Of a stretch of 64,000 bases of DNA, positions 49,772 to 58,842 are shown piece by piece. Below the pieces are notes generated by a model. It saw nothing but the letters and a program-made list of their open reading frames with translations, was not told the DNA's origin and did no database searches. Position 1 is the stretch's first letter, and each line of letters begins with the position of its first letter. Source of the DNA: Erwinia sp. JUb26 (GTDB lineage Bacteria; Pseudomonadota; Gammaproteobacteria; Enterobacterales; Enterobacteriaceae); NCBI RefSeq assembly GCF_003751505.1, contig NZ_RJVB01000012.1:40841-104840 (forward strand), in the 5' to 3' direction. Position numbers and translations under genes: made by a program.

Positions 49772-50581
49772 TTGATTTATCAACCCGTATTTATTTCTTC
49801 AGCGATTGCGCTGGTCTGGCTGGTGGTGATTGCGCTTCTGGTGAAGCGCGGCAGCCTGGGGAAAATTGCCGCTCTGCTGCTGCTGGTTATTCCGCTGGCG
49901 GCGGGCAACTTTTATTACTTTCGCTGGATGGCACCGCAGCAGGCGGAGACCGCCCGGCTGGATGCCGCTCAGTTGAAGCTGGCGACGCAGCCGGTATGGC
50001 GTACCATCAAAGTGCAGCAGCCGGCGCTTTACAAGCAGGCCAGTGATGAGCTGTTGAACGGTCTGCAAAGTGGTCTGACCGAGCAGCAGGCCTTTGACCG
50101 CCTGCGTCCGCTGGCGGCAGATTTGCTCAATCAGCGAATTAACGCCGCCGCCGATGAAGATCTTATCGGCTATATGAAAGTCTCGCTGGAGGAGATGAAG
50201 CAGCTCCGCCAGCAGAGCGCCGATCGCTGTTTCCGCTTCCTGTTCCCGCAGGTCCGGGGAGGCGTGGATATTGCCGAGCTGCTGCCGCAGCCGCTGGTTG
50301 AGAGTGAGATGCAGGCGATGGACCGGCTGTTAGTCAACAGTCGGGATGGCGATCGTGTTGTGGATCTGCCGCGTGGGCGCAAGCAGCTTCAGTCGGTGGT
50401 CAAGACGCTGTACGGCAAGTGGGGCAGCGACTTACAAACCCTGAATACACCGGCAGAACCTGGCGTGGATGAGAGCAAACTCTGCGATATGACCATCGAT
50501 CTTTATCAGTCTGTGCTGGCACTTGCGGATAAAGATTCAGCCAACGTTTTGCGTATAATTATTAGTGGAACAGGTAATTAA
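49772..50581 (+). CDS. Unknown inner-membrane protein with two N-terminal helices
   Basis: 269 residues, not recognised. Two hydrophobic helices (about 6-24 and 31-48) are followed by a soluble part rich in helices, with LTEQQAFDRLRPLAADLLNQRI and a Cys-containing block ADRCFRFLFPQVRGGVDIAELLPQ. No catalytic motif is visible. The start is TTG, with CAGGAAAACC upstream; no ATG near gives the two helices. It stands alone between the usp gene and a minus-strand terminator. Confidence 0.7.
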   Translation: MIYQPVFISSAIALVWLVVIALLVKRGSLGKIAALLLLVIPLAAGNFYYFRWMAPQQAETARLDAAQLKLATQPVWRTIKVQQPALYKQASDELLNGLQSGLTEQQAFDRLRPLAADLLNQRINAAADEDLIGYMKVSLEEMKQLRQQSADRCFRFLFPQVRGGVDIAELLPQPLVESEMQAMDRLLVNSRDGDRVVDLPRGRKQLQSVVKTLYGKWGSDLQTLNTPAEPGVDESKLCDMTIDLYQSVLALADKDSANVLRIIISGTGN

Positions 50582-50593
50582 TCCTGAAAAAAA

Positions 50594-50610
50594 GCCCGCT
50601 CGCCGCGGGC
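50594..50610 (-). terminator. Terminator facing the minus strand between the unknown membrane gene and the lipoprotein gene
   Basis: GCCCGC-TCGCC-GCGGGC with seven T's on the minus-strand exit side and none on the plus strand. No annotated minus-strand gene lies just to its right, so it may end a non-coding RNA. Confidence 0.65.
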
Positions 50611-50875
50611 ATAAGTCATCAAGTAAAGCAATGATATAACAATAAAAACCTGGTGTGGTTCAGACAGTTGCGCTGTCTGGATGCATAGTCGCACTGAAAG
50701 ACGGATAACGCCAGGCGTCTCCCCGAATTGATTCAATCGGTAAAACATTGCATTTTTCTTCTCTGCGCGCTGTGAGGGTTACAGGCGTGGCGTTGAGTAA
50801 AAAAATGCAAATGCGCCGTAGTCTGATAGTCCCCGGAGGCGAGGTTGTTATCATGCTGCCCGGAGGAAAAGAGCA
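50611..50875. other. Structured intergenic region upstream of a lipoprotein gene
   Basis: Holds the hairpin CAGACAG-TTGCG-CTGTCTG (50661-50679) and an inverted pair TTGCATTTTT (50748-50757) and AAAAATGCAA (50801-50810). The plus strand should carry the promoter and leader of the lipoprotein gene. No convincing gene is seen. Confidence 0.5.
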
Positions 50876-51160
50876 ATGATGAAAACAAAAATAACCGCCT
50901 TAGTGGCACTGCTGCTGCTGGCGGGCTGTACGTCCAGCAAGCCTGGCGCATTTGAAAAAGTGGACGAAGATCCGGCGGTAAATACCGTGCAGTATCGCTT
51001 TAACCCGACCAAAGTGGATAAAGTGGCGCTGGCTGAAGATATTGAACGTTACTGCACCGAAAAGGGATTTGATAAAGTAGAAGCGCTGTCTCCGCAGGAG
51101 AGCCACGTACCGGGATTAATGAAAGCCTGGTATCAGTGTAATTACAGTATTAAAAGTTAA
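50876..51160 (+). CDS. Small predicted lipoprotein
   Basis: 94 residues beginning MMKTKITALVALLLLAGC; the LAGC lipobox marks Cys18. The mature part contains VQYRFNPTKVDKVALAEDIERYC and a Cys in WYQCNYS, so a disulfide is possible. GGAGG lies 9 bases before the first ATG. Not recognised as a named family. It converges with the small lipoprotein gene on the minus strand. Confidence 0.75.
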   Translation: MMKTKITALVALLLLAGCTSSKPGAFEKVDEDPAVNTVQYRFNPTKVDKVALAEDIERYCTEKGFDKVEALSPQESHVPGLMKAWYQCNYSIKS

Positions 51161-51277
51161 AAAAATGGGCGGATGATTATCCGCCCAATCTTTATCAACA
51201 ATCACTACCTTTATTTATTGTTATCTTGCCGTGTGCAGGCTTTGCCCGCCGTCGGTGAGAGTCCTCACCAGATTAGG

Positions 51278-51433
51278 TTACCAGCCCCGATGCGGGCCGC
51301 CGCGATGGTAGCCGCCATGATAGCCACCACCCCCGTGATATCCGCCGCCGCCATGATGAGGTGGGGCCACGATACAGCCACTCAGCATAATAATCAGTGC
51401 CATTACTGAGGTTGCTTTCATTATATTTTTCAT
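51278..51433 (-). CDS. Very small Gly/His-rich lipoprotein (51 aa)
   Basis: Reads MKNIMKATSVMALIIMLSGC then a mature part of Pro, His, Gly and Tyr (IVAPPHHGGGGYHGGGGYHG onward to PHRGW). The LSGC lipobox marks Cys20. AGGAG lies 7 bases before the ATG at 51433 (a second ATG lies at 51436). Too short for routine detection. The His/Gly repeats could bind metal, which is inference. Confidence 0.75.
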   Translation of the reverse strand: MKNIMKATSVMALIIMLSGCIVAPPHHGGGGYHGGGGYHGGYHRGGPHRGW

Positions 51434-51728
51434 CATTTCACTCCTGCCATTTCGATACGTACAAAGTTAACAAGGCAAAGTGGAGAAATAATGCGGGAAT
51501 TGTAGAGTTATTTATTCAGATATTTCAAGTTATGTCTGGGTGAAAGCTATAACTCGACCCTCTTAATATTAAATAAGAATAGTATTAAATATAGACCGCG
51601 CTGATAAGAATCATCTTAAATTAATATCAGTATCGGGCTCGTCCTCGTTAAGTTGATGCGCTATTGTTTGTGCTTCTGTGGCGGAAATAACGTAAATTTT
51701 AGCCGTACATTCTTATCAAGGAGCGGTA
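51434..51728. other. AT-rich promoter region upstream of the SMP-30 gene and the small lipoprotein gene
   Basis: About 295 bases, AT-rich between 51480 and 51640, with no gene. It should carry the divergent promoters. AAGGAGCGGTA precedes the SMP-30 ATG. Confidence 0.4.
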
Positions 51729-52610
51729 ATGAGCTATCAGGTAGAAAACGTACTGCACGCGCAGACCGAACTGGGCGAATGCCCGCTGTGGGATACACAG
51801 CAGCAGGTACTGTGGTTTGTCGATATCCTGGCCCCGGCGCTGCATCGCTTCGATCCGGCCAGCGGCGAACATCAGGTCTGGCCGGTTGCGGAAGATATCG
51901 GCTGCATCGGTCTACGAGACGAAGGTGGACTGATTGCGGCCCTGCGCAGCGGGGTGTGTTTCCTCGATGAACAGGGGAACATCATCCGGCGGATCGCCGA
52001 CAATCCCGGTGAGGCGGCGCGGAGCCGCTTTAACGATGGCCGCGTCGATCCGTTCGGCCGCTTCTGGTGCGGCAGCCTGTGGGAACCCCAGGATCGCAAC
52101 GGCGGCAAACTGTGCCGCGTAGACGAGAAGCTGCGGCTGACGGTACAGGCGGAAGATATCAAAATCTCCAACGGGCTGGCATTTTCACCCGATCGCCGCT
52201 GGATGTACCACACCGATACGCCGAACGGCGTGATGTACCGCTATCCGCTCGATGCCGCAGGCGAGCCGGGCGAGCGGCAGGTGGTCAGGCACTTTATCCA
52301 GCAGCAGGGCGGTTTACCGGACGGGGCCGCCGTGGACAGTGAAGGCTTCTACTGGTCGGCGATGTTCGACGGCCAGCGGGTGATTCGCCTCGACCCGACC
52401 AGCGGCGACATTGTCGATGAGATCCCGCTGCCGGTACGCTGGCCCACCATGGTGGCGTTTGGCGGCCACGATCTGAAAACGCTGTATATCACCAGTTCGC
52501 GTGAGAACCGTACCGCCGAAGAGCTGGCACAGTATCCGCAGTCCGGCGATCTGTTTGCCGTGCGGGTTAACGTTGCCGGCCTGCCCGAGCCGCGCTTTAT
52601 CCAGCAATAA
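51729..52610 (+). CDS. SMP-30/gluconolactonase-family lactonase
   Basis: Six-bladed beta-propeller lactonase, 293 residues. Metal ligands are visible as Glu17 (ELGECPLWD), Asn148 (ISNGLAFSPD) and Asp198 (GLPDGAAVD), with Asn102 (RFNDGRVD) in the site. It may hydrolyse a sugar lactone such as gluconolactone or a pentonolactone; the exact sugar is not evident. No sugar dehydrogenase gene is adjacent. It shares a terminator with the convergent yhjX gene. Confidence 0.88.
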   Translation: MSYQVENVLHAQTELGECPLWDTQQQVLWFVDILAPALHRFDPASGEHQVWPVAEDIGCIGLRDEGGLIAALRSGVCFLDEQGNIIRRIADNPGEAARSRFNDGRVDPFGRFWCGSLWEPQDRNGGKLCRVDEKLRLTVQAEDIKISNGLAFSPDRRWMYHTDTPNGVMYRYPLDAAGEPGERQVVRHFIQQQGGLPDGAAVDSEGFYWSAMFDGQRVIRLDPTSGDIVDEIPLPVRWPTMVAFGGHDLKTLYITSSRENRTAEELAQYPQSGDLFAVRVNVAGLPEPRFIQQ

Positions 52611-52614
52611 AAAA

Positions 52615-52640
52615 AACCGCCGTCGGTCAGGACGGCGGTT
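52615..52640 (-). terminator. yhjX terminator (bidirectional with the SMP-30 gene)
   Basis: AACCGCCGTC and GACGGCGGTT form a perfect 10-bp stem with a 6-base loop; the minus-strand exit has a run of eight T. Confidence 0.93.
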
Positions 52641-52656
52641 CATCGTCTTCACACTA

Positions 52657-53883
52657 TCAGGCGTGCTGCAGCTCTTTTTTCTGCTCCGCGCTGGCATTTG
52701 GCATACGGATAATCGCCGACATCAGCAGTGATACCACCAGCAGCGCCATAATCAGGCTGAAGGTCACCATAAAGCCGCCAAATAGGGAGGCGATGAGCGA
52801 ACCGAGCACGCTACCGATACCGAAGCCGAGATAAATCACGCCGTAGTTTTTGGTCAGGTTATTAAGCCCGAAGAAATCACTGACCAGCGACGGATAAACG
52901 GTAATGGTGCCGCCGAAGCTGAAGGCCACGCAGGCCACGGCAATAAAGAAGGTCGTTTCATTCATGCTGCTGAACAAAAGAATACTCATGCCGCACAGGG
53001 AGACGACCTGCGCCAGGCTAATCACCCGGATACGTGCCACTTTATCGGACATAATACCCAGTATCAGACGACCGCTCAGGTTAGCGATAGCGATGATGGT
53101 CACCGCGCTGGCGGCGGTCTGGCCGCTTAGGTGAACCAGACTCTCACCGATATCCTTCGCCACGCCAATCACATACAGACCGCTCATGCACGCCGTCAGG
53201 AACATCAGCGCCAGCATCCAGTACTGCGGCAGGCGCATGGACTCTGCCAGCGTATAATCACGAGCCGGCTGAACGCCGCTGGTGGCTGAAGCCTTCTGCA
53301 GCGGTGCATCCTTCATCATCAGTGAACCCAGCACGATCATGCTCATCGCCAGGCCGCCCCAGATAATAAAGGTGGTTTCCAGGCTGTTGACGCTGAGCAG
53401 GTAGCTACAGATAAATTTGAAGCCCAGGCTGCCCAGTCCGTAAGCGCCGATCGAGCAGGCGGAAATCAGCCCTTTACGCTCCGGGAACCACTTCACGCAG
53501 TTAGACAGGGTAATCAGATAGCCTGCACCATCCGCCAGGCCGACCAGCACGCCCGCCGTGAGGTACAGCATAAACAGATTATCCGCCTGCGAGGTCAGCA
53601 TCAGACCGGCGGCCATCAGCAAACCGGCGGACAGCGTGACCTTGCGTACGCCAAAACGCTCCTGCAGCTTCCCGGCAACGGAAGAGGCAAGAGCCAGGCC
53701 GAGGCTTAACAGGCCAAAGGAAAACGCCACCTTACTAATCGGCGCATCCAGCTTGCTGGACAGCTGGCCGTTAAACAGGCTCCAGGTGTAAACCGAACCG
53801 AGGGCAAACTGGGTAATGATGGTGCCAATCAGGGTTAACCAGCGGGTGCGGTTAACGCTGTTGCTTAGGGTTGGTGTGCTCAT
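52657..53883 (-). CDS. yhjX: MFS transporter YhjX (pyruvate-responsive)
   Basis: Twelve-helix major facilitator protein of the oxalate/formate antiporter group, 408 residues, close to E. coli YhjX throughout (RTRWLTLIGTIITQFALGSVYTWSLFNG, LVGLADGAGYLITLSNCVKWFPERKG). E. coli yhjX is the known target of YpdA/YpdB. A matching YpdB site lies upstream. Substrate is not settled. TTGGGAGAAATTC precedes the ATG. Confidence 0.93.
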   Translation of the reverse strand: MSTPTLSNSVNRTRWLTLIGTIITQFALGSVYTWSLFNGQLSSKLDAPISKVAFSFGLLSLGLALASSVAGKLQERFGVRKVTLSAGLLMAAGLMLTSQADNLFMLYLTAGVLVGLADGAGYLITLSNCVKWFPERKGLISACSIGAYGLGSLGFKFICSYLLSVNSLETTFIIWGGLAMSMIVLGSLMMKDAPLQKASATSGVQPARDYTLAESMRLPQYWMLALMFLTACMSGLYVIGVAKDIGESLVHLSGQTAASAVTIIAIANLSGRLILGIMSDKVARIRVISLAQVVSLCGMSILLFSSMNETTFFIAVACVAFSFGGTITVYPSLVSDFFGLNNLTKNYGVIYLGFGIGSVLGSLIASLFGGFMVTFSLIMALLVVSLLMSAIIRMPNASAEQKKELQHA

Positions 53884-53966
53884 GAATTTCTCCCAATGGG
53901 AAGGCTAAGAATCTTTAAATTGGGGAAATTTTAAGCCTGCCTGCGATAGCCACGGCGGAAAAGGGC

Positions 53967-53997
53967 ATGAAGTGCCGCGTTCAGGGAATGAAATGCA
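53967..53997 (-). promoter_or_regulatory. YpdB-type two-part binding site upstream of yhjX
   Basis: On the minus strand TGCATTTCAT and GGCACTTCAT are separated by exactly 11 bases. The E. coli YpdB site is two GGCATTTCAT copies with 11 bases between. Two substitutions in twenty bases; orientation and location upstream of yhjX agree. Confidence 0.8.
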
Positions 53998-54727
53998 TGG
54001 ATCGCGACATGAATGACATTTTGCCGCGTCTTGAACGGCTGGAGGATGAAGTAACTATATTGATTTAAATCAATTTTTTAAAAATTACCAGCCCTGGCGT
54101 ATGAAGTCAATGAGGGGATGTGGGGTTAACCATAGTGAGGGTTTCTGTGGGCCACAGGCTTGAGTTCGTTTATCAGATTGACGTCAGATAAATGCGATAT
54201 CTGCTGCTAAATTTATCTTAGGATAATGTGAGGTCGAAATTATTTTCACTGTGGTGCTATATCGGTGCTATATCGGTGCTTATTAATTTATTTTTTTATA
54301 TAGTAAAAAATCCAATTATCACTGTTTCTTTTTTTTATTATTAATTTTGTGTGGTAAGTCTAAAATAGTTAACATTTTCTTTTGTTAAATGATGCTTAAA
54401 ACAGGGTTTTATTAAGATGTTTCTTGTTAATCATCCTGTTTTAAAATTTTCATGATGTTTGTCAATTTTATATTAATTTGATGTATTGTTTTGTGATTGA
54501 TTTTTAATTCGATTCATTACTCTGCGTTTATGATGGTTTTAGCGTGTTGATGGCCATTTTACGACGGTTTTTTTGATGTGCAGAGGATTAGTGTCTTAAA
54601 TTATTGAGGTTTTTCTGGGTTTATTATTTAGATTCACAAATTTGATTAATGAAGTCTGAATGCACTACTATCGGCCGAAAGGAAATTAAGGCAGTAATTC
54701 ATCCATGGCGATATCACAGAGGGACTT
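53998..54727. other. Long AT-rich region upstream of the type VI cluster
   Basis: About 730 bases with no gene; 54200-54660 is strikingly AT-rich against the GC-rich surroundings. It includes two tandem 11-base units GGTGCTATATC (54253-54274) plus GGTGCT. Likely H-NS-bound promoter region of the type VI operon. A GAGGG site precedes tssB. Confidence 0.6.
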
Positions 54728-55225
54728 ATGAGCGACAGCTTCCAGAAGGAAATACCCAAAGCACGTATTAACCTGAAACTCGATCTGCATACCGGCGGTG
54801 CCAGTAAGAAGATGGAATTACCGCTGAAATTACTGGTAGCCGGTGATTTCAGCAACGGGCAGGAAACGGCACCGTTATCCGAACGCAGCAAAACGAATAT
54901 TAACAAAAATAATTTCAACAGCGTGCTGGCTGACTATGCGCCATCGGTCAATATCACCGTTGAAAATACCCTGGCCGGAGACGGCAGTGAAGAAAACATC
55001 CCGCTCACCTTCCGCAATATGAAGGATTTTACCCCCGAACAGGTAGCCCGCCAGATACCCCAACTGAAGGCCATGCTGGCCATGCGTAACCTGCTCCGCG
55101 ATCTGAAAGCCAATCTGCTGGATAACCAGAACTTCCGCAAAGAGCTGGAGAAAATCCTGCTCGACCCGGCGCTGAGCAACGAACTGCGCGGTGAACTGTC
55201 AGCGATGGTGCCGGAACAGGCATAA
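54728..55225 (+). CDS. tssB: Type VI secretion contractile-sheath small subunit TssB
   Basis: 165-residue sheath protein that co-assembles with TssC to form the contractile tube. Family blocks: KARINLKLDLHTGG, KLLVAGDFSNG and a C-terminal helix-rich region FTPEQVARQIPQLKAMLAMRNLLRDLKANL. First gene of the cluster, followed by tssC after 39 bases. Confidence 0.96.
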   Translation: MSDSFQKEIPKARINLKLDLHTGGASKKMELPLKLLVAGDFSNGQETAPLSERSKTNINKNNFNSVLADYAPSVNITVENTLAGDGSEENIPLTFRNMKDFTPEQVARQIPQLKAMLAMRNLLRDLKANLLDNQNFRKELEKILLDPALSNELRGELSAMVPEQA

Positions 55226-55264
55226 CGGTCGCAGTGATTAATGGATTAACAAGAGAATATGCTG

Positions 55265-56806
55265 ATGTCTGTACAAAATGAGAATGCCCCTTCTGCGGGA
55301 AGCGAAACCCTTGAGCGCCCGCAGGCGGGCGGCGTTTATGCCTCCCTGTTTGAAAAAATCAACCTTCATCCGGTTTCCACCCTCAGCGCACTGGATATCT
55401 GGCAGGATGCGCAGGCGATGTCCGATGCCACCGCCGATGAGCGCCTGACGGCCGGGTTGCAGGTGTTTCTGGAGCGCCTGCGTGAGGCGGGCACCCGTGT
55501 TGAAAAGCTGGATAAAGCACTCATCGATCACCATATTGCCGAGCTGGACTTCCAGATTGGCCGCCAGCTGGACGCGGTGCTGCATCATCCTGAGTTCCAG
55601 GCCGTTGAGTCACTGTGGCAGGGGGCCAAATCGCTGGTGGATAAGACCGATTTCCGCCAGAACGTCAGGATCGAGCTGCTGGATTTGTCGAAAGAGGATT
55701 TGCGCCAGGACTTTGAGGACGCGCCGGAAATTATCCAGAGCGGTCTGTATCTGCAAACCTACGTGGCGGAATATGACACCCCGGGCGGCGAACCGATTGC
55801 CGCGCTGATTTCCGCCTGGGAATTTGACGCCTCGGCGCAGGACGTCGCGCTGCTGCGCAATATCTCCAAAGTCTCCGCCGCTGCCCATATGCCGTTTATC
55901 GGCTCCGCTGGTCCGGCATTCTTCCTGAAGGAGTCGATGGAAGAGGTGGCGGCCATCAAGGATATCGGCAACTACTTTGACCGTGCCGAATACATCAAGT
56001 GGAAATCCTTCCGCGACACCGACGACTCGCGCTATATCGGGCTGGTGATGCCGCGCGTACTGGGCCGCCTGCCGTACGGACCGGACACCGTGCCGGTGCG
56101 CAGCTTCAACTACGTGGAAGAAGTGAAAGGTCCGGACCACGACAGATACCTGTGGACCAACGCCTCGTTCGCCTTTGCCGCCAACATGGTGCGCAGCTTT
56201 ATTGATAACGGCTGGTGCGTGCAGATCCGCGGCCCACAGGCGGGCGGGGCGGTGAAAGATCTGCCGATCCACCTGTACGATCTGGGCACCGGCAATCAGG
56301 TGAAAATCCCGTCGGAGGTGATGATACCGGAAACCCGCGAATTCGAATTCGCCAACCTCGGCTTTATCCCGCTTTCCTACTACAAAAACCGCGACTACGC
56401 CTGCTTCTTCTCGGCCAACTCGACGCAGAAACCGGCGCTGTACGACACCGCCGACGCCACCGCCAACAGCCGGATCAACGCACGGCTGCCGTACATCTTC
56501 CTGCTCTCGCGCATCGCCCACTACCTGAAGCTTATCCAGCGCGAAAACATCGGTACCACCAAGGATCGCCGCCTGCTGGAGCTGGAACTGAACGCCTGGA
56601 TCCGCGGACTGGTGACCGAGATGACCGACCCGGGAGACGAGCTGCAGGCTTCACACCCGCTGCGCGACGGCAAAGTGGTGGTGGAAGATATCGAAGACAA
56701 CCCGGGGTTCTTCCGCGTGAAGCTGTATGCGGTACCGCACTTCCAGGTGGAAGGGATGGATATCAACCTGTCGCTGGTTTCGCAGATGCCGAAAGCGAAA
56801 GCATAA
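55265..56806 (+). CDS. tssC: Type VI secretion contractile-sheath large subunit TssC
   Basis: 513 residues with the family blocks HIAELDFQIGRQLDAVLHHPEFQ, EWFDA-type GEPIAALISAWEFDA, RLPYGPDTVPV and the C-terminal LYAVPHFQVEGMDINLSLVSQMPK. The start at 55265 (MSVQNENAPSA) fits the AAGAGA spacing better than ATG at 55259. Forms the sheath with TssB, which ClpV later recycles. Confidence 0.96.
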   Translation: MSVQNENAPSAGSETLERPQAGGVYASLFEKINLHPVSTLSALDIWQDAQAMSDATADERLTAGLQVFLERLREAGTRVEKLDKALIDHHIAELDFQIGRQLDAVLHHPEFQAVESLWQGAKSLVDKTDFRQNVRIELLDLSKEDLRQDFEDAPEIIQSGLYLQTYVAEYDTPGGEPIAALISAWEFDASAQDVALLRNISKVSAAAHMPFIGSAGPAFFLKESMEEVAAIKDIGNYFDRAEYIKWKSFRDTDDSRYIGLVMPRVLGRLPYGPDTVPVRSFNYVEEVKGPDHDRYLWTNASFAFAANMVRSFIDNGWCVQIRGPQAGGAVKDLPIHLYDLGTGNQVKIPSEVMIPETREFEFANLGFIPLSYYKNRDYACFFSANSTQKPALYDTADATANSRINARLPYIFLLSRIAHYLKLIQRENIGTTKDRRLLELELNAWIRGLVTEMTDPGDELQASHPLRDGKVVVEDIEDNPGFFRVKLYAVPHFQVEGMDINLSLVSQMPKAKA

Positions 56807-56815
56807 GGGCGTTGA

Positions 56816-58156
56816 ATGAGAACGGAACAACCGTTATGGGGCCGGGGCATTATGCTCTCGCCCCAGCATTTTCAACAGCAGGCAGCTAACGCGGCCTGGT
56901 CTGCAGAATGTATTGCCCGCATGGGGCTGTGCCATCCTTGGGGCGTGATAGAGGCCTCATTCGAAGATGATGCGTTGACGCTGGGCCGCCTGCAGGCCCG
57001 CCGTTTGCACATTCGCTTCCAGGACGGAACATTAATTGACACCAACAATGCCGATGCGCTTCCCCCGGTGTTACCGCTGGAAGGGGAAGAGCATGAAACG
57101 TTAGTATTGCTTGCGCTACCGCTGCTGCGGGCCAACGGCAACAATTGCCTGAAACCCGAAGAAGTTGCCGAACGACCGGTACGCTATCGTCAGCGCTGGC
57201 GAGATATTCGAAACCAGTACGGTGATGACGATCGTCAGATTGCGGTGATGCAGCACGAGCTTTGTCTGCGTTTTTCCCATCAAAACAACAGTGACTATCT
57301 CACCTGTGCCGTGGCGCGCCTGCGTCAGGATTCGCAGGGGCTGTGGTCGCTGGATGACAGCTTTCTGCCGCCGATGCTCACCCTGCAAAGCAGCCGCTGG
57401 TTAGTGCAACAGCTCGATCAACTGATGACCCAACTGAGCGCTCGCCTGACGAGGCTGATGGCCATGCGTCGCGAAAGTAACGCGCGAATGGCGGATTTCG
57501 CCGTCGCTGACGTATCACTGTTTTGGTTGCTGAATGCGCTTAACGGGGCCGAGCCGGTGCTGGCGCAGTTTCTGCAGTTTCCACAGAGTGCACCGGAGCG
57601 GTTGTACCCTGAACTTGCCCGGCTGGCTGGCAGCCTGCTGACCTTCTCCCTGGAACACCAGAGCGGGGCGATTCCCCCCTGGCATCACGAACGGCCCAAT
57701 GAGGTGTTTCCGCCACTGTTTGCTCTGCTGAACGACCTGCTGGAGGCTAGCCTGCCATCGCGCGTGGTGGCGATTGAACTCAGTCACGATAAGCGTATGC
57801 ATCAGTGGCTGGCACGCCTGCAGGATCCACGCCTGCGTGATGGGGCAGATTACTACCTTTCGGTGCGTTCATCTCAACCGGTGGCGCAGCTGCTGGAGCA
57901 GTTCCCGCGCCAGTGTAAGGTCGGCAGCCCGGATTATGTCACCAGCCTGGTCAACGCATCCCGTCAGGGGATCCCGCTTAGGCCGCTCAGTCACGTTCCT
58001 GCCGCCATCCCGCTACGCCTGGAAAACCAGTATTTCTCACTGGATCTTTCCCATCCTGCCGCGCGGGAAATGCTGGAGAGCGGCAACTGTATGTTCTACA
58101 CGCCGGGCACGCTGGGCGAGCCTGAACTTGAACTCTATGCGGTACTCAGAACATGA
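56816..58156 (+). CDS. tssK: Type VI secretion baseplate protein TssK
   Basis: 446-residue baseplate component that links the tail to the membrane complex. The N-terminus WGRGIMLSPQHFQQQ is the family signature, and the C-terminus has SLDLSHPAAREMLESGNCMFYTPG. The ATG lies 9 bases after the tssC stop. Its end overlaps tssL by 4 bases. Confidence 0.93.
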   Translation: MRTEQPLWGRGIMLSPQHFQQQAANAAWSAECIARMGLCHPWGVIEASFEDDALTLGRLQARRLHIRFQDGTLIDTNNADALPPVLPLEGEEHETLVLLALPLLRANGNNCLKPEEVAERPVRYRQRWRDIRNQYGDDDRQIAVMQHELCLRFSHQNNSDYLTCAVARLRQDSQGLWSLDDSFLPPMLTLQSSRWLVQQLDQLMTQLSARLTRLMAMRRESNARMADFAVADVSLFWLLNALNGAEPVLAQFLQFPQSAPERLYPELARLAGSLLTFSLEHQSGAIPPWHHERPNEVFPPLFALLNDLLEASLPSRVVAIELSHDKRMHQWLARLQDPRLRDGADYYLSVRSSQPVAQLLEQFPRQCKVGSPDYVTSLVNASRQGIPLRPLSHVPAAIPLRLENQYFSLDLSHPAAREMLESGNCMFYTPGTLGEPELELYAVLRT

Positions 58157-58842
58157 GCGATAGCAAACGTGGATCGGGCTCGTCCATCGATATTGATGGG
58201 TTGTTTCAGGATACCTGGCTGCAGGTTATCAGCTTGCGCCACGGGCCAAAATTTCAGGACGGAGAAGGCCACCTTCTCTGGCAGCGCTGCGTGACGGACG
58301 TTGAACGCGTACAGCTGTCGCTGAAGGCAGCCGGGCTGGATGAGGCCAGCTGTCAGCATATTCTTACTGCGCACTGTGCCCTGCTGGATGAGGCGGTAAA
58401 AAGCCGTGGCGTGCAGGATGATGCCTGCATGCAGTGGTATGACATGCCGCTACAGGGGCATTTTCTTGGCACCATTGAGGCGGGGGATACGCTGTGCGAC
58501 CGCATGCGCGCCGTGCTGCGTGAACCCCGGCCCGATGCGGCGGTGTTAACCTGCTTTCACCGGGTGATGCTGCTGGGGTTTCTCGGGAGCTATCGCACGC
58601 TGAACGATCCGCAGCGTGAACAGCTGGTCAGCGCGTTGAGCGGGCAGGTTCCGCCCTTTACCGTTCGTTATGGCCATCCGGTATTAGAAAATGTCCATTC
58701 GTCGAGCCGGATTGGATCCGGTTTTTCATCCTGGCCCGTGCGTATCAGCGTGAGTGTACTGGTCCTCGTTGTGCTCTGGTGGGGGTTGGACCGATCGCTG
58801 GAAAGAATGCTGGCGACCCTGCTGCCGGGAGTTAACCCATGA
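58153..58842 (+). CDS. tssL: Type VI secretion membrane-complex protein TssL (DotU)
   Basis: 229 residues: cytoplasmic helical domain (about 10-175) with LLDEAVKSRGVQDDACMQWYDMPLQG... and a single C-terminal membrane helix (about 190-215). The peptidoglycan-binding domain that some TssL proteins carry is absent here; it is on the next gene. ATGA overlaps couple it to both neighbours. Confidence 0.92.
   Translation: MSDSKRGSGSSIDIDGLFQDTWLQVISLRHGPKFQDGEGHLLWQRCVTDVERVQLSLKAAGLDEASCQHILTAHCALLDEAVKSRGVQDDACMQWYDMPLQGHFLGTIEAGDTLCDRMRAVLREPRPDAAVLTCFHRVMLLGFLGSYRTLNDPQREQLVSALSGQVPPFTVRYGHPVLENVHSSSRIGSGFSSWPVRISVSVLVLVVLWWGLDRSLERMLATLLPGVNP

Noticed and set aside
50660..50854. 64-codon minus-strand frame
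   Set aside because: No ribosome site and no protein-like pattern; it overlaps stem structures.
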